Below are positions 6,993 to 13,752 of a DNA stretch of 14,529 nt, in pieces. The DNA lies in NCBI GenBank assembly GCA_947446625.1, contig CANFIE010000047.1, forward strand, positions 1 to 14,529. Direction: 5' to 3'. The notes below the pieces were generated by a model. It was not told where the DNA came from. It did not search any database and saw only the letters and a list, made by a program, of their open reading frames with translations. How positions within the stretch are numbered: position 1 is the stretch's first letter; every line of letters starts with the position of its first letter. The position numbers and the translations under genes are program-made. This DNA comes from Acetobacteraceae bacterium. GTDB lineage: Bacteria; Pseudomonadota; Alphaproteobacteria; Acetobacterales; Acetobacteraceae.

Positions 6993-8230
6993 GAGCCGCT
7001 GCCCAGCGGCACGGGCATGAAGCGCCAGCCTTCGGCGCGGGTTTGCCAGGAGAGATAGGCCGCGCCGGCATGGCTGGTGAGCTGCGGCTGGTCGGCGGCA
7101 TCGGTGGTGGCGGCGAGTTCGCGCGGGGCGGTCCAGTGGGCGCCGCCATCGGTGGAGGTTTCCGCCAGCACGCGGGTCTTTTCGCCGTCGAATTCCTGCC
7201 AGATCAGCAGCAGCTTTTCGCCCAGCGCCAGCAATTGCGGGTGGCCGGGCTGCTGGGCCGGGTTGCCCAGGCGGCGCGGGGCGGAGAAGCGCTGCCCGGC
7301 ATTGCTGCTATTGGCGTAGAACAGGCCCTGGCGGTCGCCGCCGCCGCTGTACCAGGCGCTGTGCCAGCGGCCGGCGCCATCCACCGCCATTGCCGGGCCG
7401 TGATGCGGGCAGGCGTCGATGGCCCAGTTGTCCTCGGCAATGCGGTGCAGGGCTTCCAGCGAGCCGTCGCGGCGCAGGCGGGCGGCGGCGTGGTCGCGGA
7501 AGTTGCGGCCGAACAGTTGGCGCCAGGCCAGCACCGGGCGGGCCTCGGCGTCGAAGCCCAGGCCGATGCGGCAGCATTCGCAGGAATTGTCCTGGCTCAG
7601 GCGGGACTGGGTGAAGGTGAGGCCGCCATTGTCGCTGTAGGCCACCGCCAGCCCGGCGGTGTAGCCGCGATTGCCGGCGGCGCGTTCGGTGGGCGCGCGG
7701 CGCTTGTCGAGCCAGACCGCCCAGATGCGGCCGTCCGGCGCTTCGGCGAAGTTTTCAAAGCGTTGGCTGGTGGGGGTTTCCTCCACCACCATGCGCTGTG
7801 GGGCCGAGAATGTGCGGCCATCATCGGTGGAATGGGCCAGCAGCTGGGTGCCGTTGTAGGCGCGGTCTCGGCGCACGGTCCAGGCCAGCAGCAGGTGGCC
7901 GGCGCGGGTGGCGATGACCTTGGGGCGGGCCTCGCCATTGTCATCCACCGCAGCAGCTTCCCGCGAGACCTGGACGGGGGGGATGGTGCTGCGGCCGAGG
8001 TTGTCGGAGCGGGTCAGCATCACCCGCCCGCCCGCCGAATAGGCCAGCCAGAGCCGGCCGGCGCGGTCAAACGCCGGGGTGGTGGCGGTGGCGCAGGCCA
8101 GCGCCAGGCTGGCGCATTCCGGCGCTGCCGGGCGGTGCCCGGCATGCTGCGCCGAGGCTGGGCCGCCCAGGGCCAAGGCCAGGGGCGGAGCCAGCAGCAG
8201 CGCGGCGGCAAGCAGGTGATGCAGTTTCAT
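6989..8230 (-). CDS. Secreted BNR-repeat (sialidase-like beta-propeller) protein with Cys/His clusters
   Basis: This 413-residue protein has a signal peptide (1 to about 27, ending PASA) and then repeats of the Asp-box type, for example STDDGRTF (134-141), YSDNGGLTF (198-206) and STDGGAHW (359-366), which mark the blades of a sialidase-like beta-propeller. Automatic annotation would call it exo-alpha-sialidase, but I do not see a reason to assume sugar cleavage. It carries features suited to metal binding: HAGH just after the predicted cleavage site (29-32), CECC (217-220) and CPHH (274-277). It follows the TonB-receptor gene by 16 bases, with a good AGGAGAG ribosome-binding site, and overlaps the TlpA-like gene. 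I infer a periplasmic or surface partner of the receptor in copper handling. Function is unproven; the fold call is firmer than the role. Confidence 0.82.
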   Translation of the reverse strand: MKLHHLLAAALLLAPPLALALGGPASAQHAGHRPAAPECASLALACATATTPAFDRAGRLWLAYSAGGRVMLTRSDNLGRSTIPPVQVSREAAAVDDNGEARPKVIATRAGHLLLAWTVRRDRAYNGTQLLAHSTDDGRTFSAPQRMVVEETPTSQRFENFAEAPDGRIWAVWLDKRRAPTERAAGNRGYTAGLAVAYSDNGGLTFTQSRLSQDNSCECCRIGLGFDAEARPVLAWRQLFGRNFRDHAAARLRRDGSLEALHRIAEDNWAIDACPHHGPAMAVDGAGRWHSAWYSGGGDRQGLFYANSSNAGQRFSAPRRLGNPAQQPGHPQLLALGEKLLLIWQEFDGEKTRVLAETSTDGGAHWTAPRELAATTDAADQPQLTSHAGAAYLSWQTRAEGWRFMPVPLGSGS

Positions 8231-8246
8231 GGTGCGCTCTCCTGGC

Positions 8247-10352
8247 TCAGAAGCTGACCGAGATGCCGCCGTAGAGGTTCAGCGGCATGCCGGGCGCGTA
8301 TTGGGGCGTGGTGCCGCTGAGCGAGGCGTTGGTGGCCCAGCGGGTGTTCAGCGCGTTCATGATGCGGCCGAAGACGCGGACGCCGGGCATGATCTGCGTT
8401 TCGGCGCGGATATTCACCAGGTCATGCCCGTTATACTGGGCGGTGTTGCCGTCGTTCAGCCAGTAGCTGCCCACCTTCTGCCATTCGATGCTGGCGGTGG
8501 TGTTGGGCAGCCAGGCCGGGCTGTAGCTGAGCACCGCGCTGGCGGTGACATGCGGGGCCGCGGCCATGGTCTTGCCCGAGAGGTTCTGGCTGCTGCTGTT
8601 CACCCAGGTGACGTAGGTGTGGTTGGCATAGCCCACCGCACCCGAGAGCCGGAGCTGGCTGGTGAGGGCGTAGGCCGCGGCGGCTTCCAGCCCGATATGC
8701 CGGGTGACGCCGTTGTTGGTTTGCGTCGGCAGCGTGCCGTTGGCGGTGAAGCCCAGAATGTCGTTGTGCTTGGTGGTGTGGTAGGCGACCGCCTCCCAGG
8801 TGAAGGGGCCGGGGTAGATGCTGCGGAAGCCACCCTCGATGGTGTTGGCGGTGATGGCGCGCAGATGCACCGTGTCGAGATTCGCGCCCTGGCGGAACAG
8901 CTGGCTGGCTTCCGGCGTGCGGAAGCTTTGCTTGTAGCTGAGGAAACCGGCCAGGTCGGGCGCGAATTCCCAGGTGCCGCCCAGGCTGGGGCTGGCGTGC
9001 TGGTAGTTGCGGGTGGTGTTGCCGGGCCGGAAGAAGGTGGCCGAGTTGCCAGTGAGGCCGGAGGCGAAGGAGCCACTGCCGAGGTTGTTGTGGTAGTCGA
9101 AGGACATGGCGTCGAACCGCAGCCCGGCGACGAGGCGCAGCCGCTCGACCGGCGAGGTTTGCACCTGGAGGTAGGGCGAGACCTGCTTGTAGGTCACGTC
9201 GAAATCATACAGCCGGCGGCCATTGGTGTAGGCGTAGTTCAGCGGCGGCACGCTGCTGGTGCGGCTGACATTCAACCGGTCCTCGACATAGCTGCCGGGG
9301 GAAAGGTCGAGGTCAACGCCGGCGATGAGGCGGGTGCGCCAGAAGTCGAGGTCGTGCCGGTAGCGCAGCAGGGCGCCGACCGAGTTGTATTGCTGCACGA
9401 AGCGCACGGGGTCGTTGTTCAACTGGTAGCTGGGCAGCAGGTCCATCCGGTTGGAGCGGATGAAGGGGGTGATGGTCAGCAGGCCATGCTCGAAGCTGCG
9501 TTCCCACGACATGGTGGCGAACAGCGCTTCCACCTTGCGGTAGGCGAAGGGCGTGTTGTTCTGGCGCGGGTTGCGGATGAAATCCTGCCCGTTGACGTAG
9601 CTGTTGGCGCCCATCTGCTGGTCGATGTTGTTCAGGCTGAGCGTGGTGCGGAGAATGCTGTCGCCGGCCAACTCGATATCCGAGCGCAGGTTGACCGCCT
9701 GGCGGTCATAGGCGGTGCGGCTGCGCCAGCCATCGGTGTGGGTGATGTTGACATCACCGCGCAGGCCGAAGGCGCCATAGGTGTTGCTGGCGCTGGCCAG
9801 GGCGCGAACCCAGTTGTGGCTGCCATACTCAACCTCGGCCATGGCATAGGGGCCGGTGGTGGGGGCGGGGGTGAGGACGTTGATGACGCCGCCAATGGCG
9901 TCGTTCCCCTGCAACGCCGTGCCGGGGCCGCGCGTCACCTCGATGCCGCCGGCCTGGGGCAGGTTCATCAGGTACAGGGCGTTGTGGTTGAAGAAGCCGG
10001 CGGCCTGCACCGGCACGTTGTCCTGCAGGTACAGGTACAGCGGGCTGGTGCCGATGGGGTTGCGGATGCCGACCAGCGAGCCTTCGCCATTGGTTTGCTG
10101 CACCGTGACGCCGGGCAGCCGGTTCAGCAGTTCCGAGGGGTGGGCGGGGCGGACCTCGCGGATGGTTTCCGGCCGGATGGCGCTGATGGCGCTGGGCGTT
10201 TCGGCGCGGGGCTCGGCTTCACGCGTGCCGGTGACCACGGTTTCCGGCAGGGCAACCTGCGGGGCGGCGGGTTGCGCCAGGGCCAGGGTGGGGGCGAGCA
10301 AAGGGAATAGCAGCAGGGCGGCACGGCGGCCGCGCATGGGAATGCGGAACAT
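8247..10352 (-). CDS. TonB-dependent outer-membrane receptor, probably for copper
   Basis: The 701-residue product has a signal peptide (about 1-26, ending LALAQ), a TonB-box-like ETVVTG (37-42), a plug domain with the typical ...PGV.VQQ (79-86) and IEVTRGPGTALQGNDAIGGVINV (137-159) blocks, then a beta-barrel ending in an aromatic residue (ISVSF). It would import a ligand across the outer membrane using energy from TonB/ExbBD. The ligand is not readable from the barrel; the preceding DUF2946 gene suggests copper, as in OprC/BfrG-type systems. The frame is open further upstream into the DUF2946 gene, but the ATG at 10352 is followed at once by the signal peptide and preceded by CAGGA, so I chose it. 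It lies 65 bases after the DUF2946 stop and 16 bases before the BNR gene. Confidence 0.92.
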   Translation of the reverse strand: MFRIPMRGRRAALLLFPLLAPTLALAQPAAPQVALPETVVTGTREAEPRAETPSAISAIRPETIREVRPAHPSELLNRLPGVTVQQTNGEGSLVGIRNPIGTSPLYLYLQDNVPVQAAGFFNHNALYLMNLPQAGGIEVTRGPGTALQGNDAIGGVINVLTPAPTTGPYAMAEVEYGSHNWVRALASASNTYGAFGLRGDVNITHTDGWRSRTAYDRQAVNLRSDIELAGDSILRTTLSLNNIDQQMGANSYVNGQDFIRNPRQNNTPFAYRKVEALFATMSWERSFEHGLLTITPFIRSNRMDLLPSYQLNNDPVRFVQQYNSVGALLRYRHDLDFWRTRLIAGVDLDLSPGSYVEDRLNVSRTSSVPPLNYAYTNGRRLYDFDVTYKQVSPYLQVQTSPVERLRLVAGLRFDAMSFDYHNNLGSGSFASGLTGNSATFFRPGNTTRNYQHASPSLGGTWEFAPDLAGFLSYKQSFRTPEASQLFRQGANLDTVHLRAITANTIEGGFRSIYPGPFTWEAVAYHTTKHNDILGFTANGTLPTQTNNGVTRHIGLEAAAAYALTSQLRLSGAVGYANHTYVTWVNSSSQNLSGKTMAAAPHVTASAVLSYSPAWLPNTTASIEWQKVGSYWLNDGNTAQYNGHDLVNIRAETQIMPGVRVFGRIMNALNTRWATNASLSGTTPQYAPGMPLNLYGGISVSF

Positions 10353-10385
10353 GGGAATCCTGGAATCTGAATAGGATAAGGCCAG

Positions 10386-10416
10386 GCATGCCGAAGCATG
10401 CCCGGGCGAAGCCGGG
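10386..10416 (-). promoter_or_regulatory. Two adjacent RNA hairpins between the DUF2946 and TonB-receptor genes
   Basis: Read on the minus strand just after the DUF2946 stop, the leader has CCCGGC-TTC-GCC(C)GGG (10416-10401), a 6-pair stem with one bulged base, then GCATGC-TTCG-GCATGC (10401-10386), a perfect 6-pair stem closed by the very stable C(UUCG)G tetraloop. They share one base, so only slight rearrangement is needed for both to form. No U-run follows, so this is not a plain intrinsic terminator. The position fits a control element acting between the upstream ORF and the receptor gene, for instance a pause site, a processing site or an RNA-stability element. Confidence 0.6.
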
Positions 10417-10417
10417 T

Positions 10418-10810
10418 TCAGGCCAGGAAGGGAGGTCCTCGGGCGCCGGGTGGGCGGGATTCCGCCGGCAAAGCGGCCACGACGGGCGGGCCGCGTGGGG
10501 TGGCCAGGGTGTAGGCAACCGGGCGGGGCAGCACCACCGGAACACTGGGCAATACGGCCAGGGCCTGGCCAGCGAAGACCATGCAGAGCGGGCAGGTGCC
10601 CTTGCCGGGGGATTGCTGGCCCTGATCGTCCTGCTGCTGCTGCGGCGCGCCGCCGGGGGCGTGGCACAGCGCGGCGGCGAACATGTCGGCCGGCGGCATG
10701 GCGCGCAGCGCCAGGGTGGGAATGGTGACGTTGAACAGCAGGGCAAGCAGGGCCACCCAGGCGACGCGGCGCCTGGCCAATCCGCCCAGCGCTGCCGGTG
10801 CCGTTGCCAT
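10418..10810 (-). CDS. DUF2946 protein, putative copper-sensing upstream ORF (CruR-like)
   Basis: A 130-residue protein with one N-terminal hydrophobic segment (about 15-35), a CH pair in AALCHAPG (49-50), a Gln-rich stretch, then CPLC (73-76) and a Pro-rich C-terminus. This order matches DUF2946. In Bordetella pertussis the DUF2946 protein BP2923 was shown to be a regulatory upstream ORF: copper bound through its CXXC relieves translation arrest at a C-terminal RAPP motif, allowing Rho-dependent termination before the receptor gene. Here two RGPP motifs occur, at 106-109 and 124-127, the second only three residues from the end. The gene heads the TonB receptor, BNR and TlpA genes, the expected place. 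I chose the ATG at 10810; a GTG at 10828 is possible. No good Shine-Dalgarno is seen. That RGPP replaces RAPP functionally is inference. Confidence 0.78.
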   Translation of the reverse strand: MATAPAALGGLARRRVAWVALLALLFNVTIPTLALRAMPPADMFAAALCHAPGGAPQQQQDDQGQQSPGKGTCPLCMVFAGQALAVLPSVPVVLPRPVAYTLATPRGPPVVAALPAESRPPGARGPPFLA

Positions 10811-10882
10811 GGTGGCAATGGCTATCACGGTCGGGGCGCAGGTTCTAGGGTAGCCAGACTGACCTTTTGGAGTGCCACCATG
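10808..10882. promoter_or_regulatory. Divergent control region with a perfect 10-base inverted repeat over both start codons
   Basis: CATGGTGGCA (10808-10817) and TGCCACCATG (10873-10882) are exact reverse complements. Each contains the start codon of one divergent gene (DUF2946 and the MFS transporter). A second short palindrome, TTGCCA-TGG-TGGCAA (10804-10818), surrounds the DUF2946 start. No clear promoter boxes are visible in the 69 bases between the starts. The repeat could be an operator, a feature of the two translation start regions, or chance. Confidence 0.4.
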
Positions 10883-12157
10883 TTGGCCAAGCATCTGGCC
10901 CCGGCGATGACGCGCCTGGGCATTCACTATGGCTGGGTGATGGTGGTGCTGACCTTTGTGGTCACGCTGGCCTCGGCCGGGGCGCTGGGGATTTTGGGCG
11001 CGCTGCTGCTGCCGGTGCAGCGGGATTTGGGCTGGGCGACGGCCGATATCTCAGGCGCGCTGGCGCTGCGGCTGCTGCTGTACGGGCTGATGGCGCCGTT
11101 TGCCGCCGCGCTGCTGGCCCGGTTTGGGCTGCGGCGCATTGTGGGCCTGGGCATGGCGCTGGGCATTGGCGGCTGCCTGGCTTCCATGGTGATGACCGAG
11201 GTGTGGCAGCTTTGGGCCAGTTGGGGCGTGATGGTGGGCCTGGGCACCGGCATGACGGCGCTGGTGCTGGGCGCCACCGTGGCCAACAGGTGGTTTGTGG
11301 CCCGGCGCGGGCTGGTGGTGGGGATTTTGACCGCCGCCGGGGCTTCCGGGCAGATCATCTTCCTGCCGCTGGCTTCCTGGCTGGCGCAGCATGAGGGCTG
11401 GCGCTTCGCCCTGGTGCCGGGGCTGGTGATTTGCGCCCTGGCCGGGCTGCTGATGGTGCTGTTCGGCAGCAACCACCCCTCGGAGCTGGGCATGCCGGCC
11501 TATGGCGAGACGGTGCCGGCCGCGCCGCTGCCGCCGCCGGCGCCCAACCCGGTGGCCAATGCCTTCAACACGCTGGGGCAGGCTTCCGGCAGCGGGGCAT
11601 TCTGGGTGCTGTTCATCACCTTCATGATCTGCGGGCTTTCCACCGCCGGCCTGGTGCAGACCCATTTCATTCCGCTGTGTGCCGATTTCGGCATGGCCGA
11701 GGTGGAGGCCGCCGGGGTGCTGGCGATGATGGGCGGCTTCAACTTTGTGGGCACCATCGCGTCTGGCTGGCTGTCTGACCGGTACGACTGCCGCAAGCTG
11801 CTGTTCTGGTATTACGGGCTGCGCGGGCTTTCGCTGCTGTTCCTGCCGATGAGCGATTTTTCGCTCTATGGGCTGTCGATCTTCGCGGTGTTCTACGGGC
11901 TGGACTGGATCGCCACCGTGCCGCCCACGGTAAAGCTGGCGGCGCAGGTCTTCGGGCGCGAAAAGGCACCGCTGGTGTTTGGCTGGGTGTTCGTTGGGCA
12001 CCAGGTGGGTTCGGCCGTGGCGGCGCTGGGCGGCGGCATGAGCCGCGATGCGCTGGCCAGCTACCTGCCGGCCTTCTACACCGCCGGCGCCGCCTGCCTG
12101 GTGGCGGCGGTGCTGGTGATGTGCCTGGCGCGCCGGCCGAGCGAAGTGGCGGCCTGA
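10880..12157 (+). CDS. Major facilitator superfamily (MFS) transporter
   Basis: A 425-residue inner-membrane transporter with about twelve hydrophobic segments in two halves joined by a Pro-rich cytoplasmic loop (about 205-230, PLPPPAPNP). The loop between helices 2 and 3 reads ARFGLRR (80-86) and its counterpart in the second half reads GWLSDRYDCRK (296-306), both forms of the MFS signature motif A. The overall look resembles the oxalate/monocarboxylate-type MFS group (start IHYGWVMV, RWF near 137-139), whose substrates are often organic acids; the real substrate is unknown. I chose the ATG at 10880 because TTTTGGAG lies just upstream and the first helix follows; the longer open frame to 10388 is antisense to DUF2946. 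It is divergent from the putative copper operon, but I see no obvious Met/His pair like that of the copper importer CcoA. Confidence 0.88.
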   Translation: MLAKHLAPAMTRLGIHYGWVMVVLTFVVTLASAGALGILGALLLPVQRDLGWATADISGALALRLLLYGLMAPFAAALLARFGLRRIVGLGMALGIGGCLASMVMTEVWQLWASWGVMVGLGTGMTALVLGATVANRWFVARRGLVVGILTAAGASGQIIFLPLASWLAQHEGWRFALVPGLVICALAGLLMVLFGSNHPSELGMPAYGETVPAAPLPPPAPNPVANAFNTLGQASGSGAFWVLFITFMICGLSTAGLVQTHFIPLCADFGMAEVEAAGVLAMMGGFNFVGTIASGWLSDRYDCRKLLFWYYGLRGLSLLFLPMSDFSLYGLSIFAVFYGLDWIATVPPTVKLAAQVFGREKAPLVFGWVFVGHQVGSAVAALGGGMSRDALASYLPAFYTAGAACLVAAVLVMCLARRPSEVAA

Positions 12158-12163
12158 AGGGGG

Positions 12164-12283
12164 CGGGCCGCTAGAGCAATATCCATTCTGACGGAAGCAT
12201 CAGAATGGATTTCTTGCTCTAGTTTCAGATAGTTATAGAGCACAAAATGTGCCCGACAGGGCGCATGGTGCTCTAACGCGGCC
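12164..12283. repeat. Composite palindromic repeat element with TAGAGCA-type arms
   Basis: Inside this 120-base gap element two hairpins sit side by side. The first pairs CTAGAGCAA (12171-12179) with TTGCTCTAG (12214-12222), and ATCCATTCTGA (12181-12191) with TCAGAATGGAT (12200-12210). The second pairs TAGAGCAC (12236-12243) with GTGCTCTA (12268-12275), and ATGTGCCC (12247-12254) with GGGCGCAT (12259-12266), with one G-T pair. The outer flanks GGGCCGC (12164-12170) and GCGGCCC (12277-12283) also match, so the whole block can fold as one unit. CTAGAGCA-type palindromes are, as I recall, dispersed in many alphaproteobacterial genomes. It lies between convergent genes, is AT-richer than its neighbours, and could serve both as transcription terminator and mobile-derived repeat. 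Confidence 0.8.
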
Positions 12284-12292
12284 CACCCCTGG

Positions 12293-12586
12293 CTACATGC
12301 CCAGGGCGCGGCGGTAGAGGTCGAGCAGGGTTTCCTGCTCCTCCACCTCGGCGGGTTCCTTGCGGCGGATGGAGATGATCTGGCGGATCACCTTCACGTC
12401 GAAGCCGGCGGACTTGCCTTCGGCGTAGATGTCCTTGATGTCGTTGGACAACGCCTTTTTCTCTTCTTCCAGCCGCTCGATCCGCTCGATGATCGAGCGC
12501 AGCCGGTCAACCGCAATGCCCCCAACCTCGGGGTCTGCCGCCTGCCGTTCTCGGCTGGCCTTGGCGTGGTCTTCGTCCTCATCCAT
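12293..12586 (-). CDS. gapR: GapR-family (DUF2312) nucleoid-associated DNA-binding protein
   Basis: A 97-residue protein with the DUF2312 core almost letter for letter: the DRLRSIIERIERLEEEK helix (about 27-43), DIKDIYAEGKSAGFD (about 49-63), the basic VIRQIISIRRK helix (about 65-75) and the end LDLYRRALGM. GapR is an alphaproteobacterial protein that encircles overtwisted DNA as a multimer and helps replication and topoisomerase action; here it is expected to do the same. An acidic N-terminal tail (MDEDEDH) precedes the core. The ATG at 12586 is preferred over a TTG directly before it; no strong ribosome-binding site is seen. It lies 54 bases downstream of a DUF1244 gene in the same direction, and the palindromic element follows its stop. 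Confidence 0.92.
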   Translation of the reverse strand: MDEDEDHAKASRERQAADPEVGGIAVDRLRSIIERIERLEEEKKALSNDIKDIYAEGKSAGFDVKVIRQIISIRRKEPAEVEEQETLLDLYRRALGM

Positions 12587-12610
12587 CAAGCGGGTTCCCC
12601 GGAAGTAAGG

Positions 12611-12632
12611 CCGGGGGGTCTAACCCAACCGG
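12611..12632 (-). other. Imperfect hairpin in the DUF1244-gapR gap
   Basis: On the minus strand CCGG and CCGG (12632-12629 and 12614-12611) enclose GGGT-TAG-ACCC (12626-12616) with a small internal loop. No T-run follows. It could stabilise the gapR leader or slow transcription leaving the DUF1244 gene; it may also be a by-product of high GC. Confidence 0.25.
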
Positions 12633-12640
12633 CGGCGGCG

Positions 12641-12955
12641 TCAACCGTGCTGCTTGATGGCCTGGGCGAAGGCGGCCTGCTGCTCGGCGCTGGCGGGCTT
12701 CTGGTGCAGGGCCTGCCACTCCTTGTAGGGCATGCCGTACACAATCTCCCGCGCATCGGGGTCGGCGATGGTCAGGCCCTGCTCGGCGGCACCTTCGCGG
12801 TACCAGCGGCTGAGGCAGTTCCGGCAGAAGCCGGCCAGGTTCATCATGTCGATATTCTGCACATCGGACCGGGTGCGCAGGTGTTCCACCAGCTTGCGGA
12901 AGGCGGCGGCTTCCAGCTTTTCGCGCGTGGCGGCATCAAGTTCGGGGGTGGGCAT
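12641..12955 (-). CDS. DUF1244 family protein
   Basis: The 104-residue protein matches DUF1244 through FRKLVEHLRTRSDVQNIDMM (19-38), NLAGFCRNCLSRWY (39-52, with a C-x2-C pair) and GMPYKEWQ (about 74-81). The family is short, soluble and common in Proteobacteria; no biochemical function is established that I know of. The cysteine pair might bind a metal but is only one pair, so a dimeric site would be needed; this is inference. The ATG at 12955 has an excellent AGGAGG site 8 bases upstream. It is followed in the same direction by gapR, and preceded by the ABC-transporter genes on the same strand with a 68-base gap holding a possible terminator. Confidence 0.9.
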   Translation of the reverse strand: MPTPELDAATREKLEAAAFRKLVEHLRTRSDVQNIDMMNLAGFCRNCLSRWYREGAAEQGLTIADPDAREIVYGMPYKEWQALHQKPASAEQQAAFAQAIKQHG

Positions 12956-12994
12956 GTGGTGTCCTCCTGCTGCGGCGTAACATGGCCATAAAGC

Positions 12995-13010
12995 GGCTGG
13001 GTTTCCAGCC
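12995..13010 (-). terminator. Possible weak terminator hairpin after the ABC ATPase gene
   Basis: In the minus-strand direction GGCTGG-AAAC-CCAGCC forms a 6-pair stem 14 bases after the ATPase stop. Only a short GCTTTAT follows, so the T-run is poor and termination, if any, would be weak. Confidence 0.35.
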
Positions 13011-13023
13011 CGGGGGCGGCGGT

Positions 13024-13752
13024 TCAGGCTGGGCCGGTGGCCTGCTGGCGGGTGTCGGCGCGCACCAGGCCGTCCACCAATTCGATCACGCGGTCGCAGC
13101 GGGCGGCCAGCCGAGGGTCATGCGTGACCACTAAAAACGTGGTGCCGCGCTGGCGGTTCATGTGGCGCAGCAGGTCGAAGACGCTGTCGGCGGCGGCGGT
13201 ATCCAGGTTGCCGGTGGGTTCGTCGGCCAGCACCAGCACCGGGTCCATGGCCAGGGCGCGGGCAATGGCCACGCGCTGGGCCTGGCCGCCCGAGAGGTTG
13301 TTGACCCGGGCATCGGCCCAGCGTTCCAGCCCCACCTTGGCCAGCAGGGCGGCGGCGGCCTGGCGCATGGTGGCGTCGGGCCAATTGCTGGCCAGCAGGC
13401 GCGGCATCATCACGTTTTCCAGCGCGGTGAAGGCGCCGATGAGGTTGTGCGCCTGGAACACGAAGCCGATGCGGCGGCCACGCAATTCGGTGAGTGCTGC
13501 GTCGCTGAGGCCGGCGGTGGGGTCACCGCCGATGCTGAGTTGGCCGGCGCTTTGGCGGTCCAGCAGGCCGATGATGTTGAGCAGCGTGCTTTTGCCGGAA
13601 CCGGAAGGGCCGATCAGCGCGCAGAACTCGCCCTGCTGCAAGGTGAGGTCGATGCCGTGCAGGATTTCCACCGCGTTGGGCGAGCCGGCATTGAAGCTTT
13701 TGCGGATGCCGGTGAGGCGAAGGGCTTCGGCGGGGGCGGGTGGTTCAGCCAC
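13024..13752 (-). CDS. ABC transporter ATP-binding protein (LolD/MacB-type)
   Basis: A 242-residue ATPase with every motif intact: Walker A GPSGSGKST (48-56), Q-loop Gln (100), signature LSGGQAQR (153-160), Walker B VLVLADEPTGNLD (172-184) and switch His (211). The DEPTGNLD and VFQAHNL spelling places it with the LolD/MacB/DevA group, which drives FtsX-like permeases rather than classical importers; such systems extract lipoproteins or expel substrates through a tripartite complex. The likely start is a GTG at 13752, which overlaps the stop of the permease gene by 8 bases and gives a normal length; the open frame continuing to 14094 is antisense-like read-through of the permease gene and has no family similarity. 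The substrate is unknown. A membrane-fusion partner may lie outside the window. Confidence 0.9.
   Translation of the reverse strand: MAEPPAPAEALRLTGIRKSFNAGSPNAVEILHGIDLTLQQGEFCALIGPSGSGKSTLLNIIGLLDRQSAGQLSIGGDPTAGLSDAALTELRGRRIGFVFQAHNLIGAFTALENVMMPRLLASNWPDATMRQAAAALLAKVGLERWADARVNNLSGGQAQRVAIARALAMDPVLVLADEPTGNLDTAAADSVFDLLRHMNRQRGTTFLVVTHDPRLAARCDRVIELVDGLVRADTRQQATGPA

Noticed and set aside
6989..8230. Calling the BNR protein a true sialidase
   Set aside because: Asp boxes show only the propeller fold; I could not assign the catalytic Arg triad, and the gene context points to metals, not sugars.
8229..10310. Very long plus-strand open frame (693 codons) antisense to the TonB receptor
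   Set aside because: Its product is Gly/Ala/Val/Gln-rich without domains and exactly mirrors a well-supported receptor gene; such frames are usual in GC-rich DNA.
10386..10416. Intrinsic (Rho-independent) terminator after DUF2946
   Set aside because: The hairpins are strong, but no T-run follows on the minus strand; kept as a regulatory structure instead.
10388..10879. N-terminal extension of the MFS transporter
   Set aside because: The extended frame is antisense to DUF2946, lacks membrane character, and a ribosome-binding site precedes the ATG at 10880.
10880..12157. MFS protein as a CcoA-type copper importer
   Set aside because: Its position next to the copper-type operon is suggestive, but I found no clear MxxxM/HxxxM pairs and the sequence looks more like an organic-acid MFS group.
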